64,000 nucleotides of DNA from Caenorhabditis elegans (Eukaryota; Nematoda; Chromadorea; Rhabditida; Rhabditidae). The notes under the pieces are model-generated. The model searched no databases. It was not told the origin of the DNA and saw nothing but the letters and a program-made list of their open reading frames with translations. How positions within the stretch are numbered: the first letter of the stretch is position 1; the number at the start of each line of letters is the position of its first letter. This document shows positions 1-12,725 of the stretch, piece by piece. Made by a program: the position numbers and the translations under genes. The stretch is taken from NCBI RefSeq assembly GCF_000002985.6, contig NC_003284.9, forward strand, positions 13,082,001 to 13,146,000, read 5' to 3'.

Positions 1-625
1 GATCAGAACTCTGACGGCAAGAAGAAAACAAAGACGAGTGGGTAGCGTCAAGTCCAGCGCAATAAAATCATCGGGTTAATTTATTTTTTTGGAATTTTGT
101 GTTTAGATATATTTTGATTCCTTTTTGACGGGTTGGATAATAAAAGTATTAAAAAAAACATAAAATTGTAATTTTCAATCTATCTAGTTACACATCAAAT
201 TGACAAAAACACCGTTTCAGTTACAGTGACAGTTACAGTTTGATCTGTAGTTTTACACCAAATCACATTTGTATGTATGAAATTCTAGTTTAAAGTTCAA
301 ATTAACTGGCAAAACCTGCAATGTGATGGCATCGAAAACAGGTTGCTCATCTGTCTGACCCTGTAAAATTAGTTGTTTTTTTCTTTCAATGATAAAATAT
401 GTTATCATCAGAAAAAACAAAGAGAGGAAATTAATGTAGTGTTACTGAGAATTGAAGCACTGCGGAAATAGAAAAGATACATGGAAAAAGTTACATTCAC
501 ATATAAAGTTGTTTGTATCTCCAAGTTTATTTCTTTTTGTATCATCAAACCGTTGGACACACTTCTTGTTTTTAGAAAATCTGAAGACATCTACCTCTTT
601 TCTTAAAAAAAACTAAATTCAAGAA
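1..625. other. upstream non-coding region
   Basis: AT-rich sequence before the first gene. No ORF here has coding character or usable splice sites. The last 300 bases are the presumed promoter and 5' UTR of the chemoreceptor gene that starts at 626. A short imperfect repeat of CAGTTACAGTGACAGTTACAG lies near 218-238. I see no RNA gene. Confidence 0.5.
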
Positions 626-2235
626 ATGAGCACCGACTACTTAGAGTGGATTTCAATTTCTTACATCATTGTACTTGTTGGATTTGCAGCAACGTTAATT
701 TTCGGATTGCTTTTGATCATCTTAAATATTTTCTGTGTACGTGGAGTATTCATAACTTATAGAATTCTTATGATAACCTTCACATGCTCAGGAATTCTTT
801 TTTCAACGTTTGAAGTTGTCTTTAATCCAGTAAGTGGCGCCAAAATAAATTTGGATTTCAGTTCACATCAATAGCTTCGTTAACTTTCATAATAACACGA
901 AACAAAATAAAAGTTTCAGAACATGTTTTCTTACAACTCTGGAACAATATATTTTACACTAAGCAAGCCATTTGGGTTCGGTAAGGATGTCTTAACAGTG
1001 TCCCTTGGTAACTTGCAACTACGAATTTAAAATCACAATTTGAATACAATTTTAGTTGTTTACACAGGATTATACTCTGCCACCACTTGCTTAATTGCGA
1101 TTCAATTCATTTATCGATACTGGGCGGTTTTTGAGTAAGTTTGACGATTAAAAAAAATTCCCGAATCTGGCTGAGCCCCCTTTGTAATCGTACCCTTTAA
1201 TCGTAATCTTCACCATCTTCACCATCTTTTCCTTCACCATATCATTTAACCATAATCGTAACCTTTGCAAAATTTGTAATTACATTGCCAAAAATCTTCA
1301 AAATTTCCAAATTTCCAAAGAATCACTTTTGATGAAGATTCCAAATTTGAGCATCTTTAACAACTCCCAAAATTGAATGCCATAAATGAGCGCAATGTAT
1401 CAGGGATCTTCAGATCTTTTCAATGAACATGGCTCAATATGAAGGTGTTAGCAACAAAGATTAGCTTTACTCAACTTTTACAGCGAGACTAAACTCCGAC
1501 TTTTCCATGGATGGCATATCTCCATCTGGATTATTTACGTGTTATATTTTGGAATGCAATGGGCAATTGGAGCGTACAATTTTGTGAAGACTGATCAAGT
1601 TGCAAAAGATTTTTTCCGAGAAGAAATTATGCTCCGCTTTAACGCCAGTATTGATGATTTACCAGCACTTTCTCTGGTAGCTTTCGATCCGAGCAACGGC
1701 AGTATAAGATGGTGGAACGTGATGACTATCGTTAACATGTCTTTTATTATGAGTATCCAATACGGAATAATCATTTATTGTGGATGGTCCATGTATTCTA
1801 AAATGGAGGAAAAAATCAAAAACTATTCAATAGTACTTCAAAAACATCACAATCAGCTTTTCAAAACTTTAGTGCTTCAGGTAATTTCGGTTATAGTATT
1901 ATATTTTTTTGTGAGTTTCAGATAATAGCTCCCACTGTTTTTCTCCTCACACCCCTCTCATTCATCATCTATCTTCCATTTTTTAATATTAAGTGTAGCC
2001 TACCAACGGGTGTTCTGCTTTCGTTATTTACTTTATATCCAACTGCTGATTCAGTTGTTGTGATATATGTGGTAACGGAATACCGACAAAAATTGAAACG
2101 TAAGTTTGAATGAAAATACCATTTAATGTCTTTCTAGTTCTCACAGATTGCTTTATCACAACTTTAAAGAATATTCGTTGCTGGAAAAACAATCAAATAA
2201 ATGTTCAAGGGACAACACAGACTAGAACGATGTAG
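626..2235 (+). CDS. Seven-transmembrane chemoreceptor, nematode Str superfamily
   Basis: A putative chemosensory G-protein-coupled receptor, expected in the ciliary membrane of sensory neurons. I read six exons: 626-829, 920-980, 1056-1134, 1484-1880, 1922-2099 and 2147-2235. They join in phase to 1008 bases, giving 335 residues. Hydrophobic helices start near residue 10 (GFAATLIFGLLLIILNIF). Exon 3 ends in the hallmark FIYRYW at the end of TM3. Exon 5 has the TM7 pattern SLFTLYPTADSVVVIY followed by an RQKLK cytoplasmic segment, and exon 6 has the KNIRCW-like tail seen in Str, Srh and Srj receptors. The length is normal for the superfamily. The acceptor at 919 is preferred to that at 861 because only it gives a receptor-like sequence (SYNSGTIYFTLSKPFG). 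Which subfamily (str, srd, srj, stl) is undecided. An AATAAA-type signal lies near 2314. Confidence 0.85.
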
Positions 2236-2572
2236 AAGCAGCAAACGAATACTGATTGACACGTTCACATAATTAAATGAAATCTTTTTTGTCATTTGCT
2301 TTTAATGATATTAATAAAAACTTGTTAGATTCGTAAAAAAGTGAATTAATTAAATCATTCAGGTTTCTTGTTGGTAGACAAATTTCAATTTTTATTTTAT
2401 TTTTTTTGAAACTTCAAACATTTTTATTGGAATCACCATGACATTGCGAAAATCAAAAAATGAAACGCATTGAACAGAAGCTTTAAAAAATTGTATCGCT
2501 CTAGTTTGTGTGCCTCGTGTTTCATTTTTGCTACTTCGACAATTTAGAAAACATAAAATTGCAATTTACAGC
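2236..2572. other. intergenic, chemoreceptor to first DUF229 gene
   Basis: This holds the 3' UTR of the chemoreceptor (AATAAA-like signal near 2314) and the short promoter of the next gene. A splice-acceptor-like TTTACAG ends one base before the ATG at 2573. That could be an SL trans-splice site or the end of a 5' UTR intron. Nothing else is visible. Confidence 0.5.
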
Positions 2573-5500
2573 ATGATTGACCCATACCCATTGGTAAAAA
2601 GGTTTTACGAATTACCATGGATTCTATATATTCTTGTTTGCATTGCGTTCACTTATTCAGTATCGATAGTAATACACACGGATTATGCTGCACCAGTAAC
2701 GGAAGATATCTTAGTAGGTAACTCTTGGGATACTTGTGAGCTTCCAAGGTATGATGTGTGGGATGAAGAGTTATTTGGGGTAAGTATATGTTTATTAACT
2801 TGTATAATATTTGTTTTCAGTATTTGAATCCGAACGAAAATCCGTTAAAAAAGTGTGATACATCATTTAAACCATTAACAAAGCTCGAAAACTCAAAATG
2901 GGGTGTAACTTTTGCTCACAACCTTACATGTCGCGCGAGGTTAGAAGTATATTTGATTTTTTCTGAAATCCAACAATCTTTTAGATGTCACACTAGAAAA
3001 AGGGACAAGGAAAATTTAGTGGGAAATTGGACATATACCCCAGGCAAAATAAATTGTGAGATCCTAGAAACAGTTTGTGCGGAAAAGGGAGGTGAACAAC
3101 GAGACGTTTATGGATATTTGCATTCACAGATAATTCCAACGTATGATTTGGAACTTTCTATTTCAAAAAATGACAAACTTGAATTTTTTCAGTAAACCAA
3201 AATTGTCGAGAACGAATGCAGATTTGAAAGAATATGACGTTTTCGTGATTCTTCTTGATTCACTGTCGTATTCTCAAGCTGCAAGGTATAATTTCTTCCC
3301 AATTACAATGTTCATCACGTTTACAGATCTCTTCCACGGACTGTGTCATTTTTTAAAAGTTATATGAAAGGTATAATTTTTCCTTATATGAACAAAGTTG
3401 GCGATAACAGCAGACCTAACGGAGTTGCTCTTTGGTTTGGTAAGCTCATGCTGAATCTTGAGAATCACGTTCTATTCTTGAGGAAAACTATTGGAAAAAG
3501 TTGACAGATTCATTTTTGATAAACCAAGCCTAGAAGCTGATTGGACTGACGACTACTTTTGTAATGTTTTCAAAGATAATGAGACTTCACTGTTTGATGA
3601 ATTCAAAACTCATGGTTACAAGGTAATTTCAATAATTGTTTTTAATTTTGAGTATAAAATCTATTACAGACGTTAATGGCAGAAGACTGGGCGCTAGGAA
3701 CTTTAATTTGGCCTAATTGCCTAGGATACCGTAACCAGTCAATTGATCATTACATGAGGTTCGTTTGTTTTTTTTTTGTCTATCAATAAGCTTTTTGATA
3801 TAAAGCATTTCATATAATAATAATAATTTTGAAATGGTGAAAAAGATTACTCATTTAGGCCGTTCCAGTTAGCTCATGAAAAATACGGAACACCAGTCAC
3901 TAGAGAGCATCTGAATGGAAGTTTATGCAGGGAAGATCATAATACTCTTCTGGACTACCTTGCCCAATTTTTAGATGCCTACTCAGGTAGTAATGACAGT
4001 ATTCAGCTTAAGAGAGAAAAATCTCCAAATAGTCCTGATCAGAGAAAATTTGCTTTTCTTTGGACCACAAGGCTTGGCCATGCTACTGAAAATGGATTTG
4101 ATGCTACTGAAAATGGATCAGATAATGATTTCCTGAATTTCTTCATCAAGCATCGGAAAAAGGTTTGTAAAATACACACCATCCCATTTTTAACGTTGCT
4201 GATCTCTCTTTGACCTGTCGTTTACTCAAAATAATAAAACAGCATATCATGCGTCCAAACAGGCGCCTTTTTCGCCTTTTTCGGAAAATTACGGAGGCAA
4301 AAAAATCGGGACCCCTACCAATATCAGCCTCAGACATCAACCGAGTTCCGCGGCCCACTATATTTTCTTTGAAGCGGAAGGGACAGCTCGTCACGCCCAC
4401 TGCAAGTTAAATACAGTGGCGTGCAGAATCCATAAAATGTCGGCGGCCTGATATTGGTTGGGGTCCCGATTTTTGCGTTTTTTCTCTGATTTTTTGAAAA
4501 TAGGTGGTCCCGTTTGGGCGTACACGCAACACAGTTTATATATTTTGAGTGTACATCTCAGGTTCAAATCAAAAGGCACGGTGACCACATGAGTTGTTTT
4601 TTTTTTGATTTTGTTAAAATGACTGCGTAAATTATTTTTCACTCTCAAAACGTCGAAAATGGATCAATCACATAATAAACATTGCAGTTAGAAGATTCCT
4701 TTGTGTTACTCCTTGGGGATCATGGATTCAGACTCGGTGGAGTGAGAAATACAGCAGTCGGAGCCATCGATGTCAATAACCCATTGACAGCGATTTCTGT
4801 ACCAAACTCATTACGAACCAACACTGATATTTTGAAGATTTTGAATATGAATTCTGAAAAACTTCAAACCCATTTTGATACAAGGGCAACTATATTAGAC
4901 ATTTTGAAGGCGAGTTTTGGCTTAAGAAAAAACAAATTAAAGAAAATACAAATAAGGATTTTCAGTTCCAACCCGCTGAAAAGTTTTCTGCCATAACTCC
5001 ATTACAAATTCCTGGTGAGAAAGGACAATCGCATCTTAGAAACCAACCACCTTTCAACCGCAATTGTCAAACTATGCCTATACCTTTCGAATATTGCATT
5101 TGTCAATTCAATAAAACTTCAGTACCTATGTGAGTGAAATTTCGCAAACTTGTTTTGTATTACTATCTCAGAAATTCTACCATTTCCATGGAAATCGGTG
5201 AAAAAGTAGCTGAGAATGTAAATAAACTTCTACAAATTAACAATTTCACCTCTGAATGTATCTCTATGGTGTTTGAAAGGGTAAGATTTACTCCTATGAA
5301 ACAACTAGGAAAACAAAACGTTACAGACGGAATCTCTGCTGCAATACAACCAGAAACTGGGAAATTCTACCATATACACAGTCATCGCTCAGATGAAAAA
5401 ACCAAGTGAAGCTAAATTTAAAGTATTTCATTAATTCGAGTAATTTCGTTATCATTCATTTTCCAGGCAACTGTGAAAATCACTGAAGGAAATATCAAGA

Positions 5501-5646
5501 TTGTGAGCAAAGTCGAACGTGTCGATTCCTATGGAAAAACTGCTGATTGCATAGAATCGGAAACACATCGGCCAATCTGTTACTGTAAAGAACAACCTAA
5601 ACAATGTTCTTGGACTAGATTGAATTTTGAGTTATTTGTTAATTAA
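2573..5646 (+). CDS. DUF229 family protein, alkaline-phosphatase/sulfatase-like fold (copy 1)
   Basis: A member of the DUF229 family, which belongs to the alkaline phosphatase/sulfatase superfamily. The substrate is unknown. About twelve exons can be followed in phase from ATG 2573 to the stop at 5646. Residues about 12-35 form one hydrophobic helix (WILYILVCIAFTYSVSIVI), so this looks like a type II membrane protein with a luminal catalytic domain. Family landmarks are VILLDSLSYSQA (first metal-site Asp region), NKVGDNSRPNG, a Glu-Asp-Trp block (AEDWALGT) and LLGDHGFRLGG, the Asp-His metal site. A cysteine-rich C-terminal part includes EYCICQFN and ends near CYCKEQPKQC. The intron from about 4160 to 4687 carries a fold-back element. 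The adjacent gene at 9131 is a clear paralogue. The first Met is chosen because an acceptor-like TTTACAG ends one base upstream. I recall this family in cosmid R03G8 but cannot confirm which gene. Confidence 0.85.
4245..4525. repeat. fold-back (inverted-repeat) element inside DUF229 copy 1 intron
   Basis: The inner arms at about 4297-4329 and 4445-4477 are near-perfect inverted copies: AATCGGGACCCCTACCAATA against its complement with a few changes. A weaker outer pairing (GCGTCCAAACAGGC near 4251 with the complement of GTTTGGGCGTACACGC near 4515) extends the hairpin. There is no coding capacity. The element sits wholly in an intron, so it is removed by splicing. It is probably a MITE-type non-autonomous DNA transposon. 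I could not identify a target-site duplication. Confidence 0.65.
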
Positions 5647-5975
5647 TAGTTCTGAAAGCAATAATTTCTCTTAAAAAAATTAGTTGAAATAAACCTGAGG
5701 GGAAAATTTGAAGAAAGGTTGTATTAAAAGTGTATTTAAAATCACTTGTAAAAGGCTTGAATAAAGTTTCTAAAGTTATATGTTCGAAAAAATGTTTTTT
5801 GCGGCGTGCAGAAGTATTATTGCGAATTTTCCCTGGTATATTGTGCTTTCCAAATTCTGATCAGTACATGTTTATAAAGGTAGGTCCAATTTTACAAAAA
5901 ACCAAAGAAAATTAGAATGTACCATTAATTACTTTACTTTTCTAAACGGGTCCTACAGCGCTGCAATATTAAATA

Positions 5976-6466
5976 CAAAATAAAAAATGCTCCACAAACA
6001 CACAATGCTTTCTCCAAATCCTACGAAAACCGACTAAAAATTCTAGGAATTTCATCAGCCCGCTCTCTCCGCCTAAGAGCCCAACTATTGCTTCTATACA
6101 AAATTCTTACCGGCGCAGCGCACTTCCCAAAAAGCAGTAACTTTGTTACGCTTGCTAACTCGTCTCGTCGTCCGATGCTCATTAAAATTAAAAATCCCAA
6201 ATGTCGTAGCTTTTTCTCCCAAGTAGTACCAATATGGAATAGCATTGTACGCAACTCTAGCTTTTTCCTCTCCCCATCACAATTCCTTTCGCTTGTTGAT
6301 TGTCAAATATCTAAATTCTGATCTCTTTTCCTCTCACTTAAACTCGCGCTCTGTCGGGCCGAGTTTATTTTAATTTATTCATCTACACGTGTAAATATCA
6401 TAACCGGTTATGTTTTTCTTATCATATTCTTTTTGTTTCCATGATGAATAAATAAATAAATAATTA
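5976..6466 (+). mobile_element. Non-LTR retrotransposon (LINE) 3' fragment
   Basis: An open frame of about 110 codons, ending at 6321, matches the usual carboxyl end of LINE reverse transcriptases. It shows SYENRLKILGISSARSLRLR, LLLYKILTG, then FFSQVVPIWNSIVRN and a short tail. It has no start codon and no reverse transcriptase core upstream, so it is a 5'-truncated dead copy. The 3' end is a tandem AATA-type tail at about 6446-6463, as expected for LINEs that end in short repeats rather than poly(A). The family (CR1-like, RTE-like or other) is not determined. Confidence 0.75.
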
Positions 6467-7175
6467 TTGTAGTTTGATTAGTATCGTTCATAGTTCAGAC
6501 AAAACAAGATATTTAATGTTTCAGTGGTTCATTCCAGAGGCAAAGACTCGATTGGAATTATTATTAACCACATCCAACACTTTCTCGATAAGAACTAGAA
6601 TATTGAGTTAGAAAATTTTGCGTTTGAGTCTAACTTTTCCACTTTAAAATTTGATAAATCAATAGTTTCAATTATATGCATTTGTTCTGTTTAGTTTTTA
6701 TCTTTCCGTGGTTTACAACCTCGCCAGCAACATCATTAATAAGATAGCAAGAGTTAAAGTGCCTTATTCTCTACTGCCTGTCCGTATATCAGAAAATCAA
6801 AACACAATTTCATTTTTCGTTTTCATTGGTATTTATGAACTATCCAACAAAACACACCCACAAACATACTTATTCCTATTTTAGCTTGACGTCATTTACA
6901 TATAAGAAGAGCAAATACTTAAAAAAAAACTGGCAGAGCACAAAAATGAGGAATGAGATCAAAAGAGCATTTTGAATGTGTTCTGTATTTGTGTGAATGG
7001 AGACGTGCAAACCACAATTTTTAGCTCAGTAACTTTTTCAAAAGTTTTTTTTTCTCGTTTTGGTACAAAAGAAATGGTTTTTATAATTTTCCACTGGCGC
7101 TACTGCACCTTTAAAGATCCGAATAATTTTGTTGTGCTTTCTGTCGTGCCTTCGTAATTACATTCTTGAGAATTT

Positions 7176-7191
7176 CCCCCCCCCCCCCCCC
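7176..7191. repeat. 16-base poly-C tract
   Basis: An uninterrupted run of 16 C on the plus strand, so 16 G on the minus strand, followed by CATATATTTT. In C. elegans such monoG tracts are known to be unstable without the FANCJ-type helicase DOG-1. Confidence 0.95.
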
Positions 7192-8500
7192 ATATATTTT
7201 TTATTCAAAAAAATCATAATCCATGCAATTTGCATTTTTAAAGTTCTCTGATAATTTCAAGATATAAGTTCCTGAATTTGCAATCGAAACATCTCAATGA
7301 TTAACAAATTCATATTTCGACAAAAAAAAACTAAAAAATTTTCTTAATGTGCATGCTATAAACTTTAAGAAATAAGGTGTACATTTGATTTCTCTTTCTT
7401 GAACACTTGATTTGCCCAACTTTCATTGTCCGGAAAGCTATTTTGATGCAAATAAACCGCAGACTGGGTTATCAGTTTTGAAGATTTTATACAAAAGACC
7501 TGTGAGGTTTGAGGTTTGTGTTGACGCCATTGAAATGTTTCAGGTAAGTTTAGTTTTAAAAAAGACTTTTGAGTTCGCAAGAAATACATTTTCAAAACTT
7601 TTACACCTTTTCATTCGAATATTTAAAATTGTCTTTTTTTAAAGATCAATATGATTCTAACTCAGTTTTGTTTATTTAAATGCTATTGTCAAGTTTTATT
7701 GCAAATGAATAACTTTGAATTTTTTTTGATGCCAAACAATCGCCATTGCCTCACTTTCTTTTTTTTTTAGTTCTCCGTATTTTGTAGTTAGCATTTTTAT
7801 AATTTTTGATAATATTGACACAATGTTTTCTACTGATATTAGAAGTAAAAGAATCTATGCACAAGTTCTGTTAGTAGTTAGTTGAACCCCACCCTGGCAT
7901 AAATATGATTTCATAGTTAGAAAAGGAGCACCGGCAATAATGATAAGAATATAAAACTCATAACCACGCCTAGGAAGTTTCAAATAAACTCTAGCTGATG
8001 AAAAAAGATATAATTTTTGAAGTGTGGTCTTTAAAAATTTCAATTGATATTTCCTATTTTGGTTTTTTTATAATACTGCATGTCCCCTTTGTAGTTTATT
8101 TGACGTTAAAAATTCTGAGCAACAAAAACTTGATGGATATCACTTTTGTATAGTTAATGAGGTGACAAAGTTCTTAACTTCAAAAATAAAAAATTGATAG
8201 TTTTCTACATTTGTTTAAAATTAATTCCACTCGACAGTACATGTATGAGTTCAATAAATCAAAATTAATCCTTTGATAAGACAGGAGCGATGAGTAACTA
8301 AATTGCCAAACAGAAGTATGATTTGGATAGCTGGAAAATTAACTGATAAAAATCGAAATGCAAGTTCGAATTCGAAACATATTCAATTCCAAAGAAAACT
8401 CCATAGATTTATGTATTCCGCCTCTACATTTATTGTTATATAAATTTTTAGTTTTCAACTCCGGGTGTTTACGAATTTTTGAACGGTCTTTTAATAAAAT

Positions 8501-8534
8501 CTGCGCCCGACATTAATCAAGGTTTGCGTTGAAC
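8501..8534 (+). repeat. diverged copy of a dispersed repeat
   Basis: The stretch CCGACATTAATCAAGGTTTG here resembles CCGACATTGATCGAGGTCCG at 14393-14412, and both sit in similar surrounding sequence. They look like diverged copies of one dispersed family. The limits are unclear. Confidence 0.4.
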
Positions 8535-9130
8535 CACTCACAAACCATTTCAAGATAAAAAAAAAAAGAATTGTCAAACCGCCATAAAATATTACTCAAA
8601 TGTTTCAGCGACGTTTCATTATGATATTTCGTTACATAAAAAGATTAAATGCTCCCACTACAATTTACAATCTTTTGATAAGATGACGTTTACATTAAAC
8701 ACTTCAAGTTCTTTAATGCAGGATTACCGTTTTTTTTTCACCCATACGTCTAAATGATGATATAAACTTTGAAGTATTTTCTTTATTAAGAATCAATTCA
8801 CAAGATGATTTGGATAGTCATGAAGTGTTTGCAAATAGAGCCTTATCACAGAGAACATTAATGTTTAAATTATTTGTTTTCCCCACTCATTCATACCCTG
8901 TCAGATTTAAAACTGATGTTCGTATTTTAAATTAATCAAAAAGTACAAGTTCCTTTTTCCAGAATTAAGTTTTGAGTTGGTGAGTTGAAAATATGAGATG
9001 AAAATTTCAAATTAAACACTGTTCTCCTTTTGAAACACCAAAAACCAACGTCATATTTTTTCTATGTTTTCTTCCGCCCCATGCTTCTGACCACTTTTGA
9101 TGAGAATAATTTAAGGAAACGAAAAACATT

Positions 9131-12100
9131 ATGTGGCGTCATTTGTCAAAAATGGAGTACGTTCCATGGAAAGCACTTCTTGTGACAGGATGCTTTGCCA
9201 TGTATCTGGTGTTGCTGGGTTTCACCATGTTTTCTCCACTTCTATCTCCTCAGCAATATCTTGGTTTATATCAACCAATTTCTGGAAACATCCCCAGTAA
9301 AGTGGTAATGAATAAATCGGAAGTGGAACCCTGGGATCAATGTGAACTCCCACAGTATGATATCTGGGATGATGAGATATTACCAGTAAGTTAACTGTTC
9401 AGAAGTACTAAGATATTAATATTGATGTTGTTTCAGTATCTTAACATGGAAGTAAATCCCATTTCAAACTGCAACAAATCTCGCGAGCCTCTGACGTTTT
9501 TAAATAACGGCAGTTGGGGTGTTGTTAATAAAAAAACAAAGTTAATATGCAGAGCAAGGTAATTTATATAAAAACTTTTCAACTTTTTAAAAAGAGATTC
9601 AGATGCCATACAAGAAAAAGTGAGAGATACAACGTAATAGGCAACTGGACGTATACACCGGGGCCTATCAATTGCGAAGTTGTTGAAGCAGTTTGTGCAG
9701 ACGGCAAGAAAGATGTCTACGGGTTTTTGCACACTCAAGTGATTGCAACGTGAGATTTTTGAAACTTTGTGAACTGGTTTCAATGTGCTCATTTCAGACC
9801 ACCAAAACAACCTACAGTCAAAGTGAGCGAGCTGAAAAACTATGACGTCACAGTGATTATGCTGGATTCTTTATCATTTACTCAAGCAAAGAGGTAGGTG
9901 AAAAAATGCATACGCACAGAAAGGTAAAAATTCAGATCACTTCTACGAACAATTTCTTATATGACAAACCATATGGATGCAGTTCTTTTTCCCTATATCA
10001 ACAAAGTTGGTGACAACAGTCGACCTAATGGAGCTGCTTTGTGGTTCGGTGAGTTGTTATTATTAACTATGATGCCTGTTACAGAACATTCCAAAATTTG
10101 TTCGCAATTTCACAAAGTTCTAAAATATTCAAAAATGTTTCTAAGCATACATGTTTTTACTCTTTTTAAAATTAAAGTATCTTTCAATTTCCAGGCAAAT
10201 CCTTAGAAAAGTTGGATCGCTCTTTATTTGAAGAGGAAAACGTTCCAGTTGACTGGTCGCATGCCTATATGTGCCACGTTTATAAGGACAACGAAACATC
10301 ACTTTTTAAAGAATATCAAAACTATGGATACAAGGTCAGTTTGACAAGTCATTGTATGCTCACCAACACTTCTGTAAACAGACTTTGATGGCGGAAGACT
10401 GGGCGGAAGGAACACTCAACTGGCCAAACTGTAAAGGTTTTGATAAACCACCAATTGACCACCTTATGAGGTAAATAGAATATGTAGTAGAACCAGGAAT
10501 ACTTTTGTCTGAATAGACATAAAATGCGTTTGAAAAACGTAGTACGGCATTGTGAAGTTTTCCTGATTTTTCAAACATTCCAGTTAAAGCTTTGGGGGGT
10601 TTCAGTTTTTGAGAAATGTAGAGAAGACTTGGATAGCACTTGTATGTGAAAAAACATTTTTGATCGAGTTCCGAAATAATAATTTGAGAAAACTGATTGT
10701 GAGTAATTGCTACCTTTTATTTATGAATTAAAATAATTTTCAACAATTATATAGAAAATTTCACTGATCCTTTCAGCGCCATAGATGCATATTTTATAAA
10801 TTTTCCACTAAATAATGATCACTTGAATTGTAGTTTGATGCTGCAGTCTTCCATATTTCAGACCTTTCCAAAATGCATTGGAACGTGCAAATCACGGAGA
10901 ACCACTTACCAAGAGCCATTTGAAAAATCAAAAATATTGCCGTGAAGATCATCACACGCTTCTCGACTATCTTTCCCAGTTCATTAACGCATATCCTGAT
11001 CAAAATAAGTTTCGTTGGATTTGGGCATCTATTTTGGGTCACGACTCCGAAAATGGATTTCCACACTCTGATAAGGATTTTCACAAATTTTTGATAAAAC
11101 ACAGAGAGCAGGTATGTCGATTTAAAATAGACAAACTTTGACAGAAATCTAAACATATAATATTTCAGCTTGACAACTCATTTGTGTTTTTCATGGGAGA
11201 TCATGGCCTTCGATTTGGTAACGTTAGAAAAACATTTGTCGGAACATTGGATGTGAGCAACCCATTTTTGGCAGTTTCAATCCCAAAGAATCTACGTCAA
11301 ACAACAGGCTTATTGAACGTGATGAGAGAGAATGCCCAAAAAATTCAAACTCACTTTGATACACGAGCAACTATGCTGGATATTCTGAAAGTGAGTATTT
11401 AAATTTGGAACTTTATTGTAAAATGTTTTAAGTAAATGAAAAAATAAGTTTTTGGTGTCATTTTTTGGTGGAAAACGTTTATTAAAACCCTTTTTTACTG
11501 CCTTGCAAAATATAAAATACATAAATCTCAACGATTATTGTTGTTCAGTATCAATCTGCAAGCAACTTCACCGACCTCGACCCTCTGATAATTCCCGGCG
11601 AGAAAGGATATTCGTATATCCGGACACAGCCGGATATTTTGAGAAACTGCCGAAACATGCCAATTCCTATGCAATATTGCATTTGTCAGTTCAATAAAAC
11701 ACAAGTTTCCACGTAAGTTTTTGAGTTTAATAACACCATTCAAATGCTGAAAATTATAGAAAAAGTGAAACAGCTAAGGGGGTTGGCGAAGCTGTGGCTC
11801 TAGCTGTGAATAATGAAATTGAAGAAGGCAAATTCACGGACAAATGTGTTAAAATGAAAGTTGATCACGTTAGTAAAAAAAAACGACCTGAAGACATTTT
11901 CTGGGAATTTTTCATTTTCCAGGTTGTCTCACTTTTGCAGTTTGACCAAAAGTTTAAAGGTTCCATGTTATACACGGCGGTCGTTGAAATGACAAAACCA
12001 AGTAAAGCAGTTTATAAGGTATCGATTTACTGAATTTTTTCAAACTCTGACATCAAACTTTCAGGCAAATGTGAAAATTCTCGAAAACGGAGAAGTTAAA

Positions 12101-12226
12101 GTGTTAGGAATGGTAGAGAGGAGTAACAAATATGGAAGCACTGCATACTGCATAGGATCAGAGCATCATCGGCCATACTGTTATTGCAAGAATCAAAGCA
12201 AATTAGAATTGAAAAAAGGGAGATAA
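9131..12226 (+). CDS. DUF229 family protein, alkaline-phosphatase/sulfatase-like fold (copy 2)
   Basis: A tandem paralogue of the gene at 2573-5646, with the same exon pattern and the same landmarks. The start is MWRHLSKMEYVPWKALLVTG, then a helix (LLVTGCFAMYLVLLGFTMF) at about residues 16-34. It is followed by a Cys/Pro-rich junction (DQCELPQYDIWDDE, matching DTCELPRYDVWDEE in copy 1). Further landmarks are VIMLDSLSFTQAKR, NKVGDNSRPNGAALWFG, MAEDWAEGTLNWPNC, LDYLSQFINAYPDQ, FFMGDHGLRFGN (Asp-His metal site), THFDTRATMLDILK and QYCICQFNKT. The stop is TAA at 12224-12226. It is probably a type II membrane enzyme of the secretory pathway, activity unknown. The intron at about 10470-10860 is the longest and contains nothing recognisable. 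It is convergent with the aminopeptidase gene that ends at 12726. A second in-frame Met at residue 8 is a possible alternative start. Confidence 0.85.
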
Positions 12227-12725
12227 ACTATGCAGGTTTGATAAATTTTTGAATTTTGTGTGCACTAGGGTTTGAAAGTTTTATAGGTTTCGGGTAAATC
12301 GCTAGAGATTGTATGTATAATTATGAAATATTATTAATGAATTTAATACTTTCTTTCTCATTATCAATTTAATTTTTTGTAATTGATTGTTGGAAAACGT
12401 TACATAAATATACTTTTGTATAATTGATGAAATACGGGTAAGACCGATTGTTATCTTCAAATACTTCAAATGAATATTTTTTATAATCAAAACATGATTT
12501 ACAAGAATTTCATTAAAAAATTCAATTGTTACCCTATGCATTTTATAAAGGTTTTTCAGATTTTGACATTTTATTCATAAAACATGATAAGATTGAGACT
12601 ATATATTCATCTGTCAAAAGTTTTTTATTCCAAGCTCAGAGATTGCATTTCATTTGTTTTCCACCCAGCTTCCCAGAAATTCTGAAAATTAAGTATAATA
12701 ATGAATTGAAATATGTCGGATTATC
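12227..12725. other. convergent intergenic region
   Basis: A 3' UTR zone between DUF229 copy 2 (+) and aminopeptidase 1 (-). A TTTATT (AATAAA on the minus strand) near 12568 could be the minus-strand polyadenylation signal. The open frames here are AT-rich chance frames. Confidence 0.5.

Larger units (their letters stand above)
5647..9130. other. 3.5 kb intergenic region between the DUF229 paralogues
   Basis: It contains the 3' UTR of DUF229 copy 1 (AATAAA near 5688), a LINE 3' fragment (5976-6466), a 16-base C tract (7176-7191) and a diverged repeat (8501-8534). The open stretch ending near 7553 (NFHCPESYFDANKPQTG, then a GTAAGT donor) looks mildly exon-like but has no identifiable partner exons. 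No gene is supported here. Confidence 0.45.

Noticed and set aside
7412-7553. Exon-like stretch with a GTAAGT donor between the DUF229 genes
   Set aside because: No partner exons in phase and no similarity to the DUF229 or chemoreceptor genes. Listed only as a curiosity in the intergenic entry.
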